From assembly GCF_015767435.1 (NCBI RefSeq), contig NZ_JADWOV010000317.1:1-64000 (forward strand): a DNA stretch of 64,000 bases. Direction: 5' to 3'. Shown here in pieces: positions 35,442 through 43,814 of this stretch. Under the pieces are notes generated by a model. The model did no database searches. It had not been told where the DNA came from and saw only the letters and a list, made by a program, of their open reading frames with translations. This stretch comes from Polaribacter sp. BAL334 (GTDB lineage Bacteria; Bacteroidota; Bacteroidia; Flavobacteriales; Flavobacteriaceae). Position numbers and translations under genes: made by a program. Every line of letters starts with the position of its first letter. Position 1 is the stretch's first letter.

Positions 35442-36380
35442 TTACAGTAAACCTCTTCCTATTTTAACAATTTTTTGATCTCTTTCAAATTCTTTCGAAA
35501 TTTTATCTAAAACACCATTGATAAAATAACTACTTTTTTCGGTTGAATAATCTTTCGAAATTTCAATGTACTCATTAATGGTAACTTTCACAGGAATGGA
35601 AGGGAAATTTAAAAATTCAGCTATTGCCATTTTGATTAAAATCATGTCAATATCTGCAATTCTGTCTGTTTCCCAATTGGGAGTTCTTTCTGAAATTTCT
35701 TTTTCATACTCTTTCATTTTCAAAATTGTTTTTGTAAACAATTTCGAAACATATTCTTCATCGTCTTTGTCTTTGTATAAACTTCCCATTAAAAAATTTG
35801 CATTGTTTTTTGACTTGCTCAATGTTTTTAAAACCCAGGTATTTACAAAAGGAATATCATCCACCCAAGTAATCATTTTATCCTCAAAATACTCTGCTAA
35901 TTTTTCATTTGGAGCAATAATTTCTCTAAAAAAATCAATCACAAAAGAACGATCCACATTGAAAGAGTCTTCAACAGTATCTAAATAATTTTTATAAATT
36001 TTACTGTTTTGGAGTTCGTCATAAATTATTTTTACATATTCATCATCCACTTCCCAATTTTTCAATTTGTTGATTTCGCAATAACTAATCAAACTAACAC
36101 TTTCTTGGATTGTATTAATTAATCTGTTGTTTAAAAATTTGGTGTTGGGTTTTAAATCTTCTTTTGTAGCAAGAATTTTCTTTTTAGAAAGTGCTATTTT
36201 TTTTGCAGCAAGTTTTTGTACTTCAATAATTAATAAAAGATTTAGTACATACAAATCAAACATTTTCAGAATGCTATGCTTCAAAAATTTTTCCTCTTTT
36301 ACGATATCATCGCTTTGAGATTGTTGCATTGCATAAATGGATTGCATTACTTTAACTCGAATATGTCTTCTGTTTATCAT
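35442..36380 (-). CDS. nusB: Transcription antitermination factor NusB (long form)
   Basis: A 312-residue NusB. The canonical NusB domain is the C-terminal half (about 170-305), with DRIADIDMILIKMAIAEFLNFPSIPVKVTINEYIEISK leading into a typical end (here noted as separate motifs: DMILIKMAIAEFL, VTINEYIEISKDYS, FINGVLDKI). The N-terminus begins RRHIRVKVMQSIYAMQQS as in shorter NusBs, and the extra middle region is the usual Bacteroidota extension. NusB binds boxA RNA with NusE for rRNA antitermination. First gene of the nusB-DUF1573-yajC run. Confidence 0.9.
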   Translation of the reverse strand: MINRRHIRVKVMQSIYAMQQSQSDDIVKEEKFLKHSILKMFDLYVLNLLLIIEVQKLAAKKIALSKKKILATKEDLKPNTKFLNNRLINTIQESVSLISYCEINKLKNWEVDDEYVKIIYDELQNSKIYKNYLDTVEDSFNVDRSFVIDFFREIIAPNEKLAEYFEDKMITWVDDIPFVNTWVLKTLSKSKNNANFLMGSLYKDKDDEEYVSKLFTKTILKMKEYEKEISERTPNWETDRIADIDMILIKMAIAEFLNFPSIPVKVTINEYIEISKDYSTEKSSYFINGVLDKISKEFERDQKIVKIGRGLL

Positions 36381-36528
36381 CTAAAAGAACTTAAATAAGA
36401 TGCGTTTTTCGCGATGCAAAAATAGCACTATTTTCTTTTTTGAAGGAAATCTTTTTAATTCTTTTTTTAGAAATGATTTCACAATGAAATTGGTATCTTC
36501 GTGCTCTATTTTTATCAAAAAAACACTT

Positions 36529-38283
36529 TTGAAAGCACTACAGCATTTAAACAAATATTTTGCGAAATATAAATGGCGTATTTTGATTGGATTGTTAATT
36601 ACAGTTCTTTCTAAAATTTTAGCGCTCAAAATTCCTCAAATTATCAGACAATCATTGAATGTGGTTGAAGAATATCAACAAGGAATTGTAACTGACATTG
36701 CTGAAGTTAAAAAAATATTATTAATTAATGTTTTGATTATCATTGGTGTAGCTTTACTGAGTGGATTTTTTACGTATTTGATGAGACAGACTATTATTGT
36801 CACATCAAGGTTGATTGAATTTGATTTGAAAAATGAAATTTATCAACAATATCAACGTCTTTCTCTGAATTTTTACAAGAAAAATAGAACTGGTGACTTG
36901 ATGAATAGAATTAGTGAAGACGTTTCCAAAGTGCGTATGTATGTTGGTCCCGCAATTATGTACACCATGAATATGTTAGTACTTTTTATTGTTGGATTTG
37001 CGCAAATGTTAAAAGTAGATGTAAAATTGACAATTTACACCTTAATCCCTTTTCCATTTTTAGCTATTTCCATTTATTTTTTAAGCACAATTATCAATAA
37101 AAGAAGTACCATAGTTCAGCAATATTTGTCAAAATTAACCACGTTTACTCAAGAATTTTTCTCAGGGATTAATGTGGTAAAATCTTACGGAATTGAAGCT
37201 TCAATCATTAAGGAATTTGATACAATTGCTGACGAAAGCAAGGAAAAAAACATTCAATTACAACATGCAAATGCCTTATTTTTTCCATTGATGGTTTTAT
37301 TAATTGGAATCAGTAATATCATTGTAATTTACGTTGGAGGAAATTTATATATTGAAGATAAAATCCAAATTGGAGTTGTTGTCGAGTTTTTATTGTATGT
37401 AAATATTTTGACTTGGCCTGTGGCAGTTGTTGGTTGGGTAACGTCTATGGTGCAAGAAGCTGAAGCATCTCAAACAAGAATTAATGAATTTTTAAATGAG
37501 GTTCCAGAAATTGAGAATTATTCCAATGAATCCATAGAAATTGAAGGAAAAGTCACTTTTAAGGATGTTACTTTTACCTATGAAGACACCAATATTACTG
37601 CTTTAAAAAACATCAATTTTAACGTAAATTCGGGTGAAACTTTAGCGATTTTAGGAAATACAGGTTCAGGAAAATCAACCATAATTGAATTGATTTCACG
37701 ATTGTATGATGTTACTGAAGGGTTGATTTTGTTGGATGACAAACCTATCAAAGAGTTGAATTTGAATGATGTAAGAAATCAAATTGGTTTTGTACCTCAA
37801 GATCCATTTTTGTTTTCAGATACGATTGAAAACAATATCAAATTTGGCAAACAAGATGCTACTGAAGAAGAAATCATGGAAGCTGCAAAAAATGCAGTTG
37901 TTCATGAAAATATTATTGATTTTGCAAACGGATATGAAACGATTTTGGGCGAACGTGGAGTTACGTTATCTGGAGGACAAAAACAGCGAGTTTCTATTGC
38001 AAGAGCCATTATCAAAAATCCAAAAATCCTTATTTTTGACGATTGTTTATCAGCAGTTGATACCGAAACTGAAGAACGAATTTTGGCAAATTTGGAAAAA
38101 GTATCGAAAAGCAAAACCACATTTATCATCAGTCACAGAGTATCATCAGCCAAAAATGCCGATAAAATTATTGTCTTAGAAGATGGTAAAATCATACAAC
38201 AAGGAACTCACAATCAATTGATAACCGAAAACGGTTACTATAAAAACTTGTACGAACAACAACTTTTAGAAAAAGAAATCTAA
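36529..38283 (+). CDS. ABC exporter, fused permease and ATPase (MsbA/MDR-like)
   Basis: A 584-residue half-transporter: six membrane helices (about 15-300) followed by an ATPase domain with Walker A GNTGSGKST near 378, Q-loop FVPQDPF, signature LSGGQKQRVSIARA and Walker B ILIFDDCLSAVD. It probably exports lipids or drugs as a homodimer. I choose TTG 36529 (KALQHLNKYFAKYKWR) because this is the usual family start and gives normal length. In-frame ATGs at 36484 and 36400 would add a non-conserved, Phe/Ser-rich N-terminus. TATCTTCG near 36494 could be the -7 box for the shorter form. Confidence 0.88.
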   Translation: MKALQHLNKYFAKYKWRILIGLLITVLSKILALKIPQIIRQSLNVVEEYQQGIVTDIAEVKKILLINVLIIIGVALLSGFFTYLMRQTIIVTSRLIEFDLKNEIYQQYQRLSLNFYKKNRTGDLMNRISEDVSKVRMYVGPAIMYTMNMLVLFIVGFAQMLKVDVKLTIYTLIPFPFLAISIYFLSTIINKRSTIVQQYLSKLTTFTQEFFSGINVVKSYGIEASIIKEFDTIADESKEKNIQLQHANALFFPLMVLLIGISNIIVIYVGGNLYIEDKIQIGVVVEFLLYVNILTWPVAVVGWVTSMVQEAEASQTRINEFLNEVPEIENYSNESIEIEGKVTFKDVTFTYEDTNITALKNINFNVNSGETLAILGNTGSGKSTIIELISRLYDVTEGLILLDDKPIKELNLNDVRNQIGFVPQDPFLFSDTIENNIKFGKQDATEEEIMEAAKNAVVHENIIDFANGYETILGERGVTLSGGQKQRVSIARAIIKNPKILIFDDCLSAVDTETEERILANLEKVSKSKTTFIISHRVSSAKNADKIIVLEDGKIIQQGTHNQLITENGYYKNLYEQQLLEKEI

Positions 38284-38313
38284 ACTTTATGAGTATCAAG
38301 TAAAATATTTTAT

Positions 38314-38321
38314 TAGATTTG
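38314..38321 (+). promoter_or_regulatory. -7 box upstream of the PUR-family gene
   Basis: TAGATTTG fits TAnnTTTG and lies 42 bases before ATG 38364. Confidence 0.55.
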
Positions 38322-38363
38322 TGCATAACATAAACGAAATTATAACACTATTTAAAAAGAATT

Positions 38364-38735
38364 ATGGCAGAGAGAGTTGAACAGGAAGAAATTTTTTCAC
38401 AGGTTTTAAGAGCAGGAAGAAGAACGTATTTTTTTGATGTAAGATCAACAAAAGCAGATGATTATTACTTGACAATTACTGAAAGTAAAAAATTCACACA
38501 CGATGATGGTTCTTTTCATTACCAAAAACACAAAATTTATTTGTACAAAGAAGATTTCAATGATTTTCAAGAAATGCTAACCAAAGCAACTGATTATATA
38601 TTGAATGAAAAAGGTGATGAAGTGATTAGCGAGCGTCATCAAAAAGACTTTAAAAAGGAAGATGATGAAGAAAATGAAAGTGAAGAAATAAAATCTTCAA
38701 GTAGTTTTACTGATATTTCTTTCGACGATATTTAA
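38364..38735 (+). CDS. PUR-family DNA/RNA-binding protein (DUF3276)
   Basis: A 123-residue protein of the DUF3276 family, which has the PUR nucleic-acid-binding fold and is widespread in Bacteroidota. Characteristic segments are FSQVLRAGRRTYFFDVRSTK at about 11-30, YYLTITESKKF, and HYQKHKIYLYKEDFNDF. The C-terminus is acidic and Ser-rich. Its targets are unknown. Single-gene transcript with its own promoter and terminator. Confidence 0.88.
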   Translation: MAERVEQEEIFSQVLRAGRRTYFFDVRSTKADDYYLTITESKKFTHDDGSFHYQKHKIYLYKEDFNDFQEMLTKATDYILNEKGDEVISERHQKDFKKEDDEENESEEIKSSSSFTDISFDDI

Positions 38736-38814
38736 AAGAAATTTCAAATTTGTTAGAAATCATAATTGACAAATTTTAGCAACAATTTTTAATTCAAGTT
38801 TTATTTACACTAAG

Positions 38815-38846
38815 AAACCGTGAGCATTTTGTTTGCGGTTTTTTTA
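38815..38846 (+). terminator. Terminator of the PUR-family gene
   Basis: AAACCG (38815-38820) pairs with CGGTTT (38836-38841), extended inward by GAGCA with TGTTT using G-U pairs, then a run of T. It overlaps the last codons of the convergent menF gene. Confidence 0.75.
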
Positions 38847-39914
38847 TAAAACTGATTTCATTGTTTTACTTTTTGAAACCGTTTCTTGCCATTCTTTTTC
38901 AGGATTGCTATCTTTTGTAATGCCACCACCAATGAATAAATTTGCGATTGTATCCTCAATTTTCATACAACGTAAATTCACAAAAAGTTGAGTTTTATTT
39001 GATGTAGATTCTTTAGAAATACCATTTAATTCTCCCAGAAAACCCGTATAAAATTCTCTATCATAGTTTTCATGTTCTAGAATAAATTCTTTGGCATCAT
39101 TTCTCGGCAAACCACAAACTGCTGGAGTTGGATGCAAACTTTCAATCAACTCTTTTAAATTTGATGTGGAAGAATGTAATTTTCCTGAAATTGCAGTTTT
39201 TAAATGAAATAAATTTCCTGCTTTTACAGTTTCTGGATTCTTAATTTGGATACTTTCAACCTTGTTTTTTAATTGATTTTCAATAAAATCAGTTACTAGA
39301 GATTGTTCTTCTAATTCTTTTTGTTGCCAAACTACAGATGAAAAATCATTAGCAACTTGTGTTCCTGCCAAAGACATCGTTTCAAAACGAAGATTTTCAA
39401 CTATCAAAAGTGTTTCTGGAGTTGCTCCCAACCATAAACCAACATTTGGGTGAAACCAAACATATACAAAGGCATTTTGGTATTTTTGAAGTAATTTTTT
39501 ATAGACAGAAACCACATCAAAAAAATCCAATTGAAGGGATTCTTTTCTTGAAATTACTATTTTTTGAAACCTCCCTTTCTTGATTTCATCAATAGCTTTT
39601 TCAACCATTTTTTGATGATGTGGTTTTTGAGATGGATTTTCAATAAACTGATTTTCTACAATTATTTCATCGCTAAAGTCTATCTCTTCAGTAAAAAAAT
39701 CAGATTCATTACTTGGAAAAAAAACAGGTTTTCTAGAAGCATCAAAAGGAGCGAAAATAAAACCTCTTTGAGAAAAATCGTCCACCAAAAACAAAGAATC
39801 ATTTTTTTGTAATACCGATAAAATCTCTTGTGTGTTTGGTTTTCTATACACCACAAAAGGTTGCTTTTCTTGGTAAGAACGGGCTATTTTTTGGAAGATT
39901 TTCAATTCAAACAA
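38844..39914 (-). CDS. menF: Isochorismate synthase
   Basis: A 356-residue chorismate-binding enzyme that isomerises chorismate to isochorismate, the entry step of menaquinone synthesis. Family motifs are KIVISRKESLQLD near 118, LWLGATPETLL, the MSLAGTQ segment, HPTPAVCGLPRNDA near 250, REFYTGFLGE, and FIGGGITKDSNPEKEW near the end. Length suits MenF-type enzymes rather than anthranilate synthase. It starts with TTG 39914 and overlaps the upstream hydrolase gene by 13 bases. With the MenI-like thioesterase it forms a small menaquinone cluster; menD and menB are not in view. Confidence 0.88.
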   Translation of the reverse strand: MFELKIFQKIARSYQEKQPFVVYRKPNTQEILSVLQKNDSLFLVDDFSQRGFIFAPFDASRKPVFFPSNESDFFTEEIDFSDEIIVENQFIENPSQKPHHQKMVEKAIDEIKKGRFQKIVISRKESLQLDFFDVVSVYKKLLQKYQNAFVYVWFHPNVGLWLGATPETLLIVENLRFETMSLAGTQVANDFSSVVWQQKELEEQSLVTDFIENQLKNKVESIQIKNPETVKAGNLFHLKTAISGKLHSSTSNLKELIESLHPTPAVCGLPRNDAKEFILEHENYDREFYTGFLGELNGISKESTSNKTQLFVNLRCMKIEDTIANLFIGGGITKDSNPEKEWQETVSKSKTMKSVL

Positions 39915-40762
39915 AGGATCAATTGTTCTCTAATAAAATCAAATCTGTTCCAAATAATACCATGATCACCTCTTCTAATTTGAATTAATTCAAATTGCTC
40001 TTTAGGAAATTGGGCTGCTAATTTTTCGGAATTTGCATAAGGAACTAAATCATCATTCTCACCATGAATAGCCAAAATTTCATTCGAATTTTGATTCCAA
40101 TGTTTTTCAAATACTTTCAAATCATTTTTGTGAGAAAGCTTCTCTTTAGCAGCTTGTTTCCAAATTGGAGGCACCAACCAACGAGTTGCTTTCCATTGAT
40201 AAAAATTTAATAACCAAGGCATTACCTCTCTATTACTAAAAACTGCAGGTGCTAACAATACCGCTTTTTTATAACGTGTTGTATCGGCTAAAACGATTGG
40301 ACCTCCATACGAATATCCTACAACAACTGTTTTGTTTTTGGGCAAATCTTTGGTGATGCTTTGCAACATATCTCTTTCAAAAGCAATGGATTCTTGTACA
40401 TCATTTGCATCATCATAATTGTATCCAACTCTATCATAACTTACAAAATTTGCTTTTGAATATATCATAGAATCTTTCATGTATTTTACGAAATCCAAAC
40501 ACGACCCTATAGTTCCATGAACAAAAACAATGGTTGGTAAAACAGTATCATTTACAATAGACAATTTTCTATATTTCAAATTATTAAAATTATGATAAGA
40601 AATTTTTGGATTCAATGACACATCCTCAAACTCACTTAAAATGGCTTTATCCGATTTTGGTGACGTGTAGAAATAAAAAAGTCCATAAATTAAGGTAAAC
40701 AAACACAGCAAAATGATTGAAAAAACTTTTAAAAATCTTCTAAAAAAAACAGAAATAAACAT
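39902..40762 (-). CDS. Membrane-anchored alpha/beta hydrolase
   Basis: A 286-residue hydrolase with one N-terminal membrane segment (about 10-31, VFSIILLCLFTLIYGLFYFY). The alpha/beta fold has the oxyanion strand IVFVHGTIGS near 77, nucleophile elbow VVGYSYGGPIVLA near 149, acid in IHGENDDLVPYANSE near 236 and His in RRGDHGIIW near 268. It lies between a MenI-like thioesterase and menF, overlapping menF by 13 bases. The membrane anchor makes it unlike cytosolic MenH, so a part in menaquinone synthesis is only a guess from position. Confidence 0.82.
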   Translation of the reverse strand: MFISVFFRRFLKVFSIILLCLFTLIYGLFYFYTSPKSDKAILSEFEDVSLNPKISYHNFNNLKYRKLSIVNDTVLPTIVFVHGTIGSCLDFVKYMKDSMIYSKANFVSYDRVGYNYDDANDVQESIAFERDMLQSITKDLPKNKTVVVGYSYGGPIVLADTTRYKKAVLLAPAVFSNREVMPWLLNFYQWKATRWLVPPIWKQAAKEKLSHKNDLKVFEKHWNQNSNEILAIHGENDDLVPYANSEKLAAQFPKEQFELIQIRRGDHGIIWNRFDFIREQLILCLN

Positions 40763-40765
40763 CTT

Positions 40766-41182
40766 TTACTTTTTATCCAAAACAATATTTGTGAGCTTAC
40801 AAATAGAAATTAGATGCTGCTCATCATCAAAAATCTTAACTTCCCACAAATGAATCGTTTTTCCTTTGTGAATTTGCTTGGCAACTCCATAAACTACACC
40901 TTCCTTGACACTTTTTATATGATTGATACTCAACTCAATTCCTTTAATCATTTTCGTTTCAGAATCCACAAAAAACGCTGAAGCACAACTCCCAACAGTT
41001 TCAGCTAATGCAGCAGTTGCACCACCATGTAACAAACCATAAGGTTGATGAACACTACTATTTACAGGCATTTTTGCAGTCAATGAATCTTCAGTCACAT
41101 CAATAAACTCGATATTCAAAGTTTGCATCAATGTGTTTTTGGAAAAACTATTTAAAGTATGAAGTATTTTTTGCTTGTCCAA
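40766..41182 (-). CDS. Hotdog-fold thioesterase, probably DHNA-CoA thioesterase (MenI-like)
   Basis: A 138-residue PaaI/YdiI-type thioesterase. The hotdog active site is seen in HQPYGLLHGGATAALAETVGS at about 45-65, where the catalytic acid is the Glu of AETVGS; SINHIKSVKEG near 85 is the second conserved segment. Operon position directly upstream of the hydrolase and menF points to hydrolysis of 1,4-dihydroxy-2-naphthoyl-CoA in menaquinone synthesis. Generic acyl-CoA thioesterase is the alternative. It starts with TTG 41182; a TAAATTTG box on the minus strand ends seven bases upstream. Confidence 0.85.
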   Translation of the reverse strand: MDKQKILHTLNSFSKNTLMQTLNIEFIDVTEDSLTAKMPVNSSVHQPYGLLHGGATAALAETVGSCASAFFVDSETKMIKGIELSINHIKSVKEGVVYGVAKQIHKGKTIHLWEVKIFDDEQHLISICKLTNIVLDKK

Positions 41183-41189
41183 TCAATTT

Positions 41190-41197
41190 CAAATTTA
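41190..41197 (-). promoter_or_regulatory. -7 box of the thioesterase-menF operon
   Basis: Minus-strand TAAATTTG matches TAnnTTTG and ends seven bases before the TTG start at 41182, leaving little or no leader. Confidence 0.45.
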
Positions 41198-41225
41198 AAG
41201 GCGTAAAAATACACATAAAATATCG

Positions 41226-41233
41226 TATTTTTG
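41226..41233 (+). promoter_or_regulatory. -7 box of the pRiA4b ORF-3-like gene
   Basis: TATTTTTG fits TAnnTTTG and lies 22 bases before ATG 41256. The 73-base gap also holds the divergent thioesterase promoter. Confidence 0.55.
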
Positions 41234-41255
41234 TTACGTTTTTTTATAGAAGTTT

Positions 41256-41765
41256 ATGTACAAAATTCGAGCAATCTTAGATACACAAGAGGATATCATC
41301 AGAACTATTTTGGTTGATGATACTATTAATTTAGAAAAATTACACATAATTATTGCCAAATCTTTTGGTTTTGAGGGTCATGAAATGGCTTCATTTTACA
41401 GAGCAGATGAAGATTGGAATCAAGGCGAAGAAATTCCATTGTTTAACATGGCTGAAGCTGGCGAAGATATTTGCATGGAAAACTGCATTCTGAATGAAAC
41501 GTTACCAGAAGTAAATGACAAATTAATCTATGTGTATGATTTTTTGAATATGTGGACTTTTTATGTGGATGTTGTAGAAATTTCCGATGAAAAAAGAACA
41601 GATTTACCCAGAACAATTTTGGCTGTTGGTGAAGTTCCTAATGAAGCTCCTGAAAAGCAATTTACTGCAGATGACTTTGAAGACGATTTTGATGAATTTG
41701 GTGATGATGATATGATTGATGAAGAATTTGATAGTTTTGATGACATTGAATATCCTGAATATTAG
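41256..41765 (+). CDS. Plasmid pRiA4b ORF-3-like domain protein with acidic tail
   Basis: A 169-residue cytosolic protein with a pRiA4b ORF-3/IS1096 TnpR-like domain (about 1-120; LHIIIAKSFGFEGHEMASFY near 30, YVYDFLNMWTFYVDVVEI near 90). Despite the family name no transposon is attached; chromosomal single copies of this kind are common in Bacteroidota. The last 35 residues are almost wholly Asp/Glu with Phe, a likely disordered acidic tail. Function unknown. Confidence 0.82.
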   Translation: MYKIRAILDTQEDIIRTILVDDTINLEKLHIIIAKSFGFEGHEMASFYRADEDWNQGEEIPLFNMAEAGEDICMENCILNETLPEVNDKLIYVYDFLNMWTFYVDVVEISDEKRTDLPRTILAVGEVPNEAPEKQFTADDFEDDFDEFGDDDMIDEEFDSFDDIEYPEY

Positions 41766-41873
41766 TCTCTGAATAATTTTTTGAAATTGTTTTTAAAAGT
41801 TTTTTGTTGGGTTTATGTAACAATATGATTTTTAAATCGTCCTAAATAAACAACTAACTAAAAAAACTACTTT

Positions 41874-42773
41874 TTGGAAACGATACTTTCAATCAAAAAT
41901 CTTGACAAAAAATACGGCGCTGTTCATGCCGTAAATAATCTTTCTTTTGACATTAAAAAAGGAACTGTTTACGGAATTTTAGGTCCAAATGGCAGTGGAA
42001 AATCAACAACTTTGGGGATTATTTTAAATGTTGTCAACAAAACTTCTGGAGAATTTTCATGGTTTGATGGAAAACTTTCTACACATGAAGCATTAAAAAA
42101 AGTAGGTGCTATTATTGAGCGTCCAAATTTTTATCCTTACATGACTGCTACTCAAAATTTAGCGTTGATTTGTAAAATCAAAGGAATTTCGACTGAAAAA
42201 ATCGATGAAAAATTAAAAACTGTCAATCTTTTTGAGAGAAAAGACAGCAAATTCAAAACATTTTCTTTGGGAATGAAGCAACGTTTGGCAATTGCATCAG
42301 CATTGTTAAATGATCCTGAAATTTTGATTTTAGACGAACCAACAAATGGTTTAGACCCTCAAGGAATTCATGAAATTCGTCAAATCATCAAAAAAATTGC
42401 AGCAAATGGAACAACCATTTTATTAGCTTCTCACCTTTTGGATGAAGTGGAAAAAGTGTGTTCGCATGTAGTTGTCATCAGAAAAGGGGTAAAATTATAC
42501 AGTGGTCGTGTTGACGAAATGACTTCATCCAAAGGATTATTTGAATTAAAAATCGAACAAGACACCCAAAAATTGATTCAGATTTTAGAAAATCACAAAG
42601 ATATTGAACGAGTTTCCCTGGATCATGAAACCATTATTGCAACATTGAAAAATGATATTTCTGCATCCGAAATCAATCAATATATGTTTGAAAACGGACT
42701 TATTTTATCGCATTTAGTAAAACGCAAACCTAGTTTGGAACAACAATTTTTAGATTTAACAAACAACAATTAA
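41874..42773 (+). CDS. ABC-2 type transporter ATP-binding protein
   Basis: A 299-residue ATPase subunit. Walker A GPNGSGKST is near residue 39, the signature FSLGMKQRLAIASAL near 135, Walker B LILDEPTNGLDPQG near 156 and the H-loop in LLASHLL. The C-terminal 80 residues resemble those of drug or bacteriocin-immunity exporters of the BcrA/NatA type. It starts with TTG 41874 (ETILSIKNL), which matches the usual family N-terminus. It forms an operon with the permease 17 bases downstream. Confidence 0.9.
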   Translation: METILSIKNLDKKYGAVHAVNNLSFDIKKGTVYGILGPNGSGKSTTLGIILNVVNKTSGEFSWFDGKLSTHEALKKVGAIIERPNFYPYMTATQNLALICKIKGISTEKIDEKLKTVNLFERKDSKFKTFSLGMKQRLAIASALLNDPEILILDEPTNGLDPQGIHEIRQIIKKIAANGTTILLASHLLDEVEKVCSHVVVIRKGVKLYSGRVDEMTSSKGLFELKIEQDTQKLIQILENHKDIERVSLDHETIIATLKNDISASEINQYMFENGLILSHLVKRKPSLEQQFLDLTNNN

Positions 42774-42790
42774 CCTTCAAAAAATACGTC

Positions 42791-43636
42791 ATGTTCAGAC
42801 TACTTTCTATAGAATTTCATAAATTAAAATACAACAGAGCAAGCAAAGTGTTGTCTATCATTTACTTTGGATTGCTAACTTCCATCGCCTTAATTGCTGC
42901 TATTAAATTTGAATTTGGTAGTTTTAAATTACATCTTGCTGATGCAGGAATTTTTAATTTCCCTTATATCTGGCATTTTAATACGTACATAGCTGCCATT
43001 TTAAAATTCTTTTTATTGTTAGTCATTGTTTCCATGATGTCTAATGAATACAGTTATAAAACACTGAAACAGAACTTAATAGATGGATTAAGCAAGAAAG
43101 AATTTATCTTATCAAAATTTTATACAGTCATTGCATTTGCTTTGATATCTACCATTTTTGTTTTCGTAGTTTCATTGATATTAGGATTGATTTATTCTGA
43201 TTACGATGAGAGTTCCATCATTTTTTCTGATATGGAATATTTGTTGGCATTTTTTGTAAAACTACTTGGATTTTTCTCTTTTGGATTATTTTTAGGAATT
43301 CTCATCAAACGTTCTGCTTTTGCTGTTGCAGGAATGTTGGTTTGGTTGATTGGCGAAAGTATTTTCAAAGGATATTTATATTGGTCTTTTAGAGGTGCAG
43401 AAAATGTGAGTGAAAAAGTAGATCGTTTTATGCAATTTCTTCCTTTAGAAGCAATGACAAATTTAATCAAAGAACCTTTTTCAAAATTAGGAGCTGTAAG
43501 AAGTGCCGCAAATACAATGGGTGAAGCTTTTACAAAAAGCTATGATGTAGAATTTTTAGCAATATTAATTGTACTTTTTTGGACTTTTATTTTCATTTTT
43601 TCATCTTATAAAATTCTAGAAAAAAGGGATTTATAA
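42791..43636 (+). CDS. ABC-2 type transporter permease
   Basis: A 281-residue membrane protein with about six hydrophobic helices (for example IIYFGLLTSIALIAAI, ILKFFLLLVIVSMMSN, VIAFALISTIFVFVVSLILG, LGFFSFGLFLGILI, and the terminal LAILIVLFWTFIFIFSSY). The segment NEYSYKTLKQNLIDGLSKKEFI near 85-106 is typical of ABC-2 permeases. It works with the preceding ATPase; substrate unknown. Confidence 0.85.
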   Translation: MFRLLSIEFHKLKYNRASKVLSIIYFGLLTSIALIAAIKFEFGSFKLHLADAGIFNFPYIWHFNTYIAAILKFFLLLVIVSMMSNEYSYKTLKQNLIDGLSKKEFILSKFYTVIAFALISTIFVFVVSLILGLIYSDYDESSIIFSDMEYLLAFFVKLLGFFSFGLFLGILIKRSAFAVAGMLVWLIGESIFKGYLYWSFRGAENVSEKVDRFMQFLPLEAMTNLIKEPFSKLGAVRSAANTMGEAFTKSYDVEFLAILIVLFWTFIFIFSSYKILEKRDL

Positions 43637-43653
43637 TACTCCAATCTTTAAAC

Positions 43654-43692
43654 AAAACTGCTCTAAATTGAACTTTTTAGGGCAGTTTTTTT
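43654..43692 (+). terminator. Terminator of the ABC-2 operon
   Basis: AAAACTGCTCTAAA (43654-43667) pairs with TTTAGGGCAGTTTT near 43676-43689 with one G-U pair, followed by T. Confidence 0.8.
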
Positions 43693-43754
43693 ATGTCAAT
43701 TTTTCTTTTTCCAACATTAAGTGTTAAAATACTACGCTTCAACTCTTTTTTAAA

Positions 43755-43762
43755 TATCTTTG
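43755..43762 (+). promoter_or_regulatory. -7 box of the T9SS type B protein gene
   Basis: TATCTTTG fits TAnnTTTG and lies 52 bases before ATG 43815. Confidence 0.5.
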
Positions 43763-43814
43763 AGTTTTACAGATTTTTTAAAATCAAACAATAATAAGCG
43801 AGATTTCAACTTTT

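Noticed and set aside
36400..36528. Longer N-terminus of the ABC exporter from ATG 36400 or 36484
   Set aside because: The extra residues are low-complexity and not typical; the family usually begins at KALQHLNKYF.
41256..41765. Transposon passenger or resolvase because of the IS1096 TnpR-like family name
   Set aside because: No transposase, terminal repeats or other mobile features adjoin it; it looks like a chromosomal single gene.
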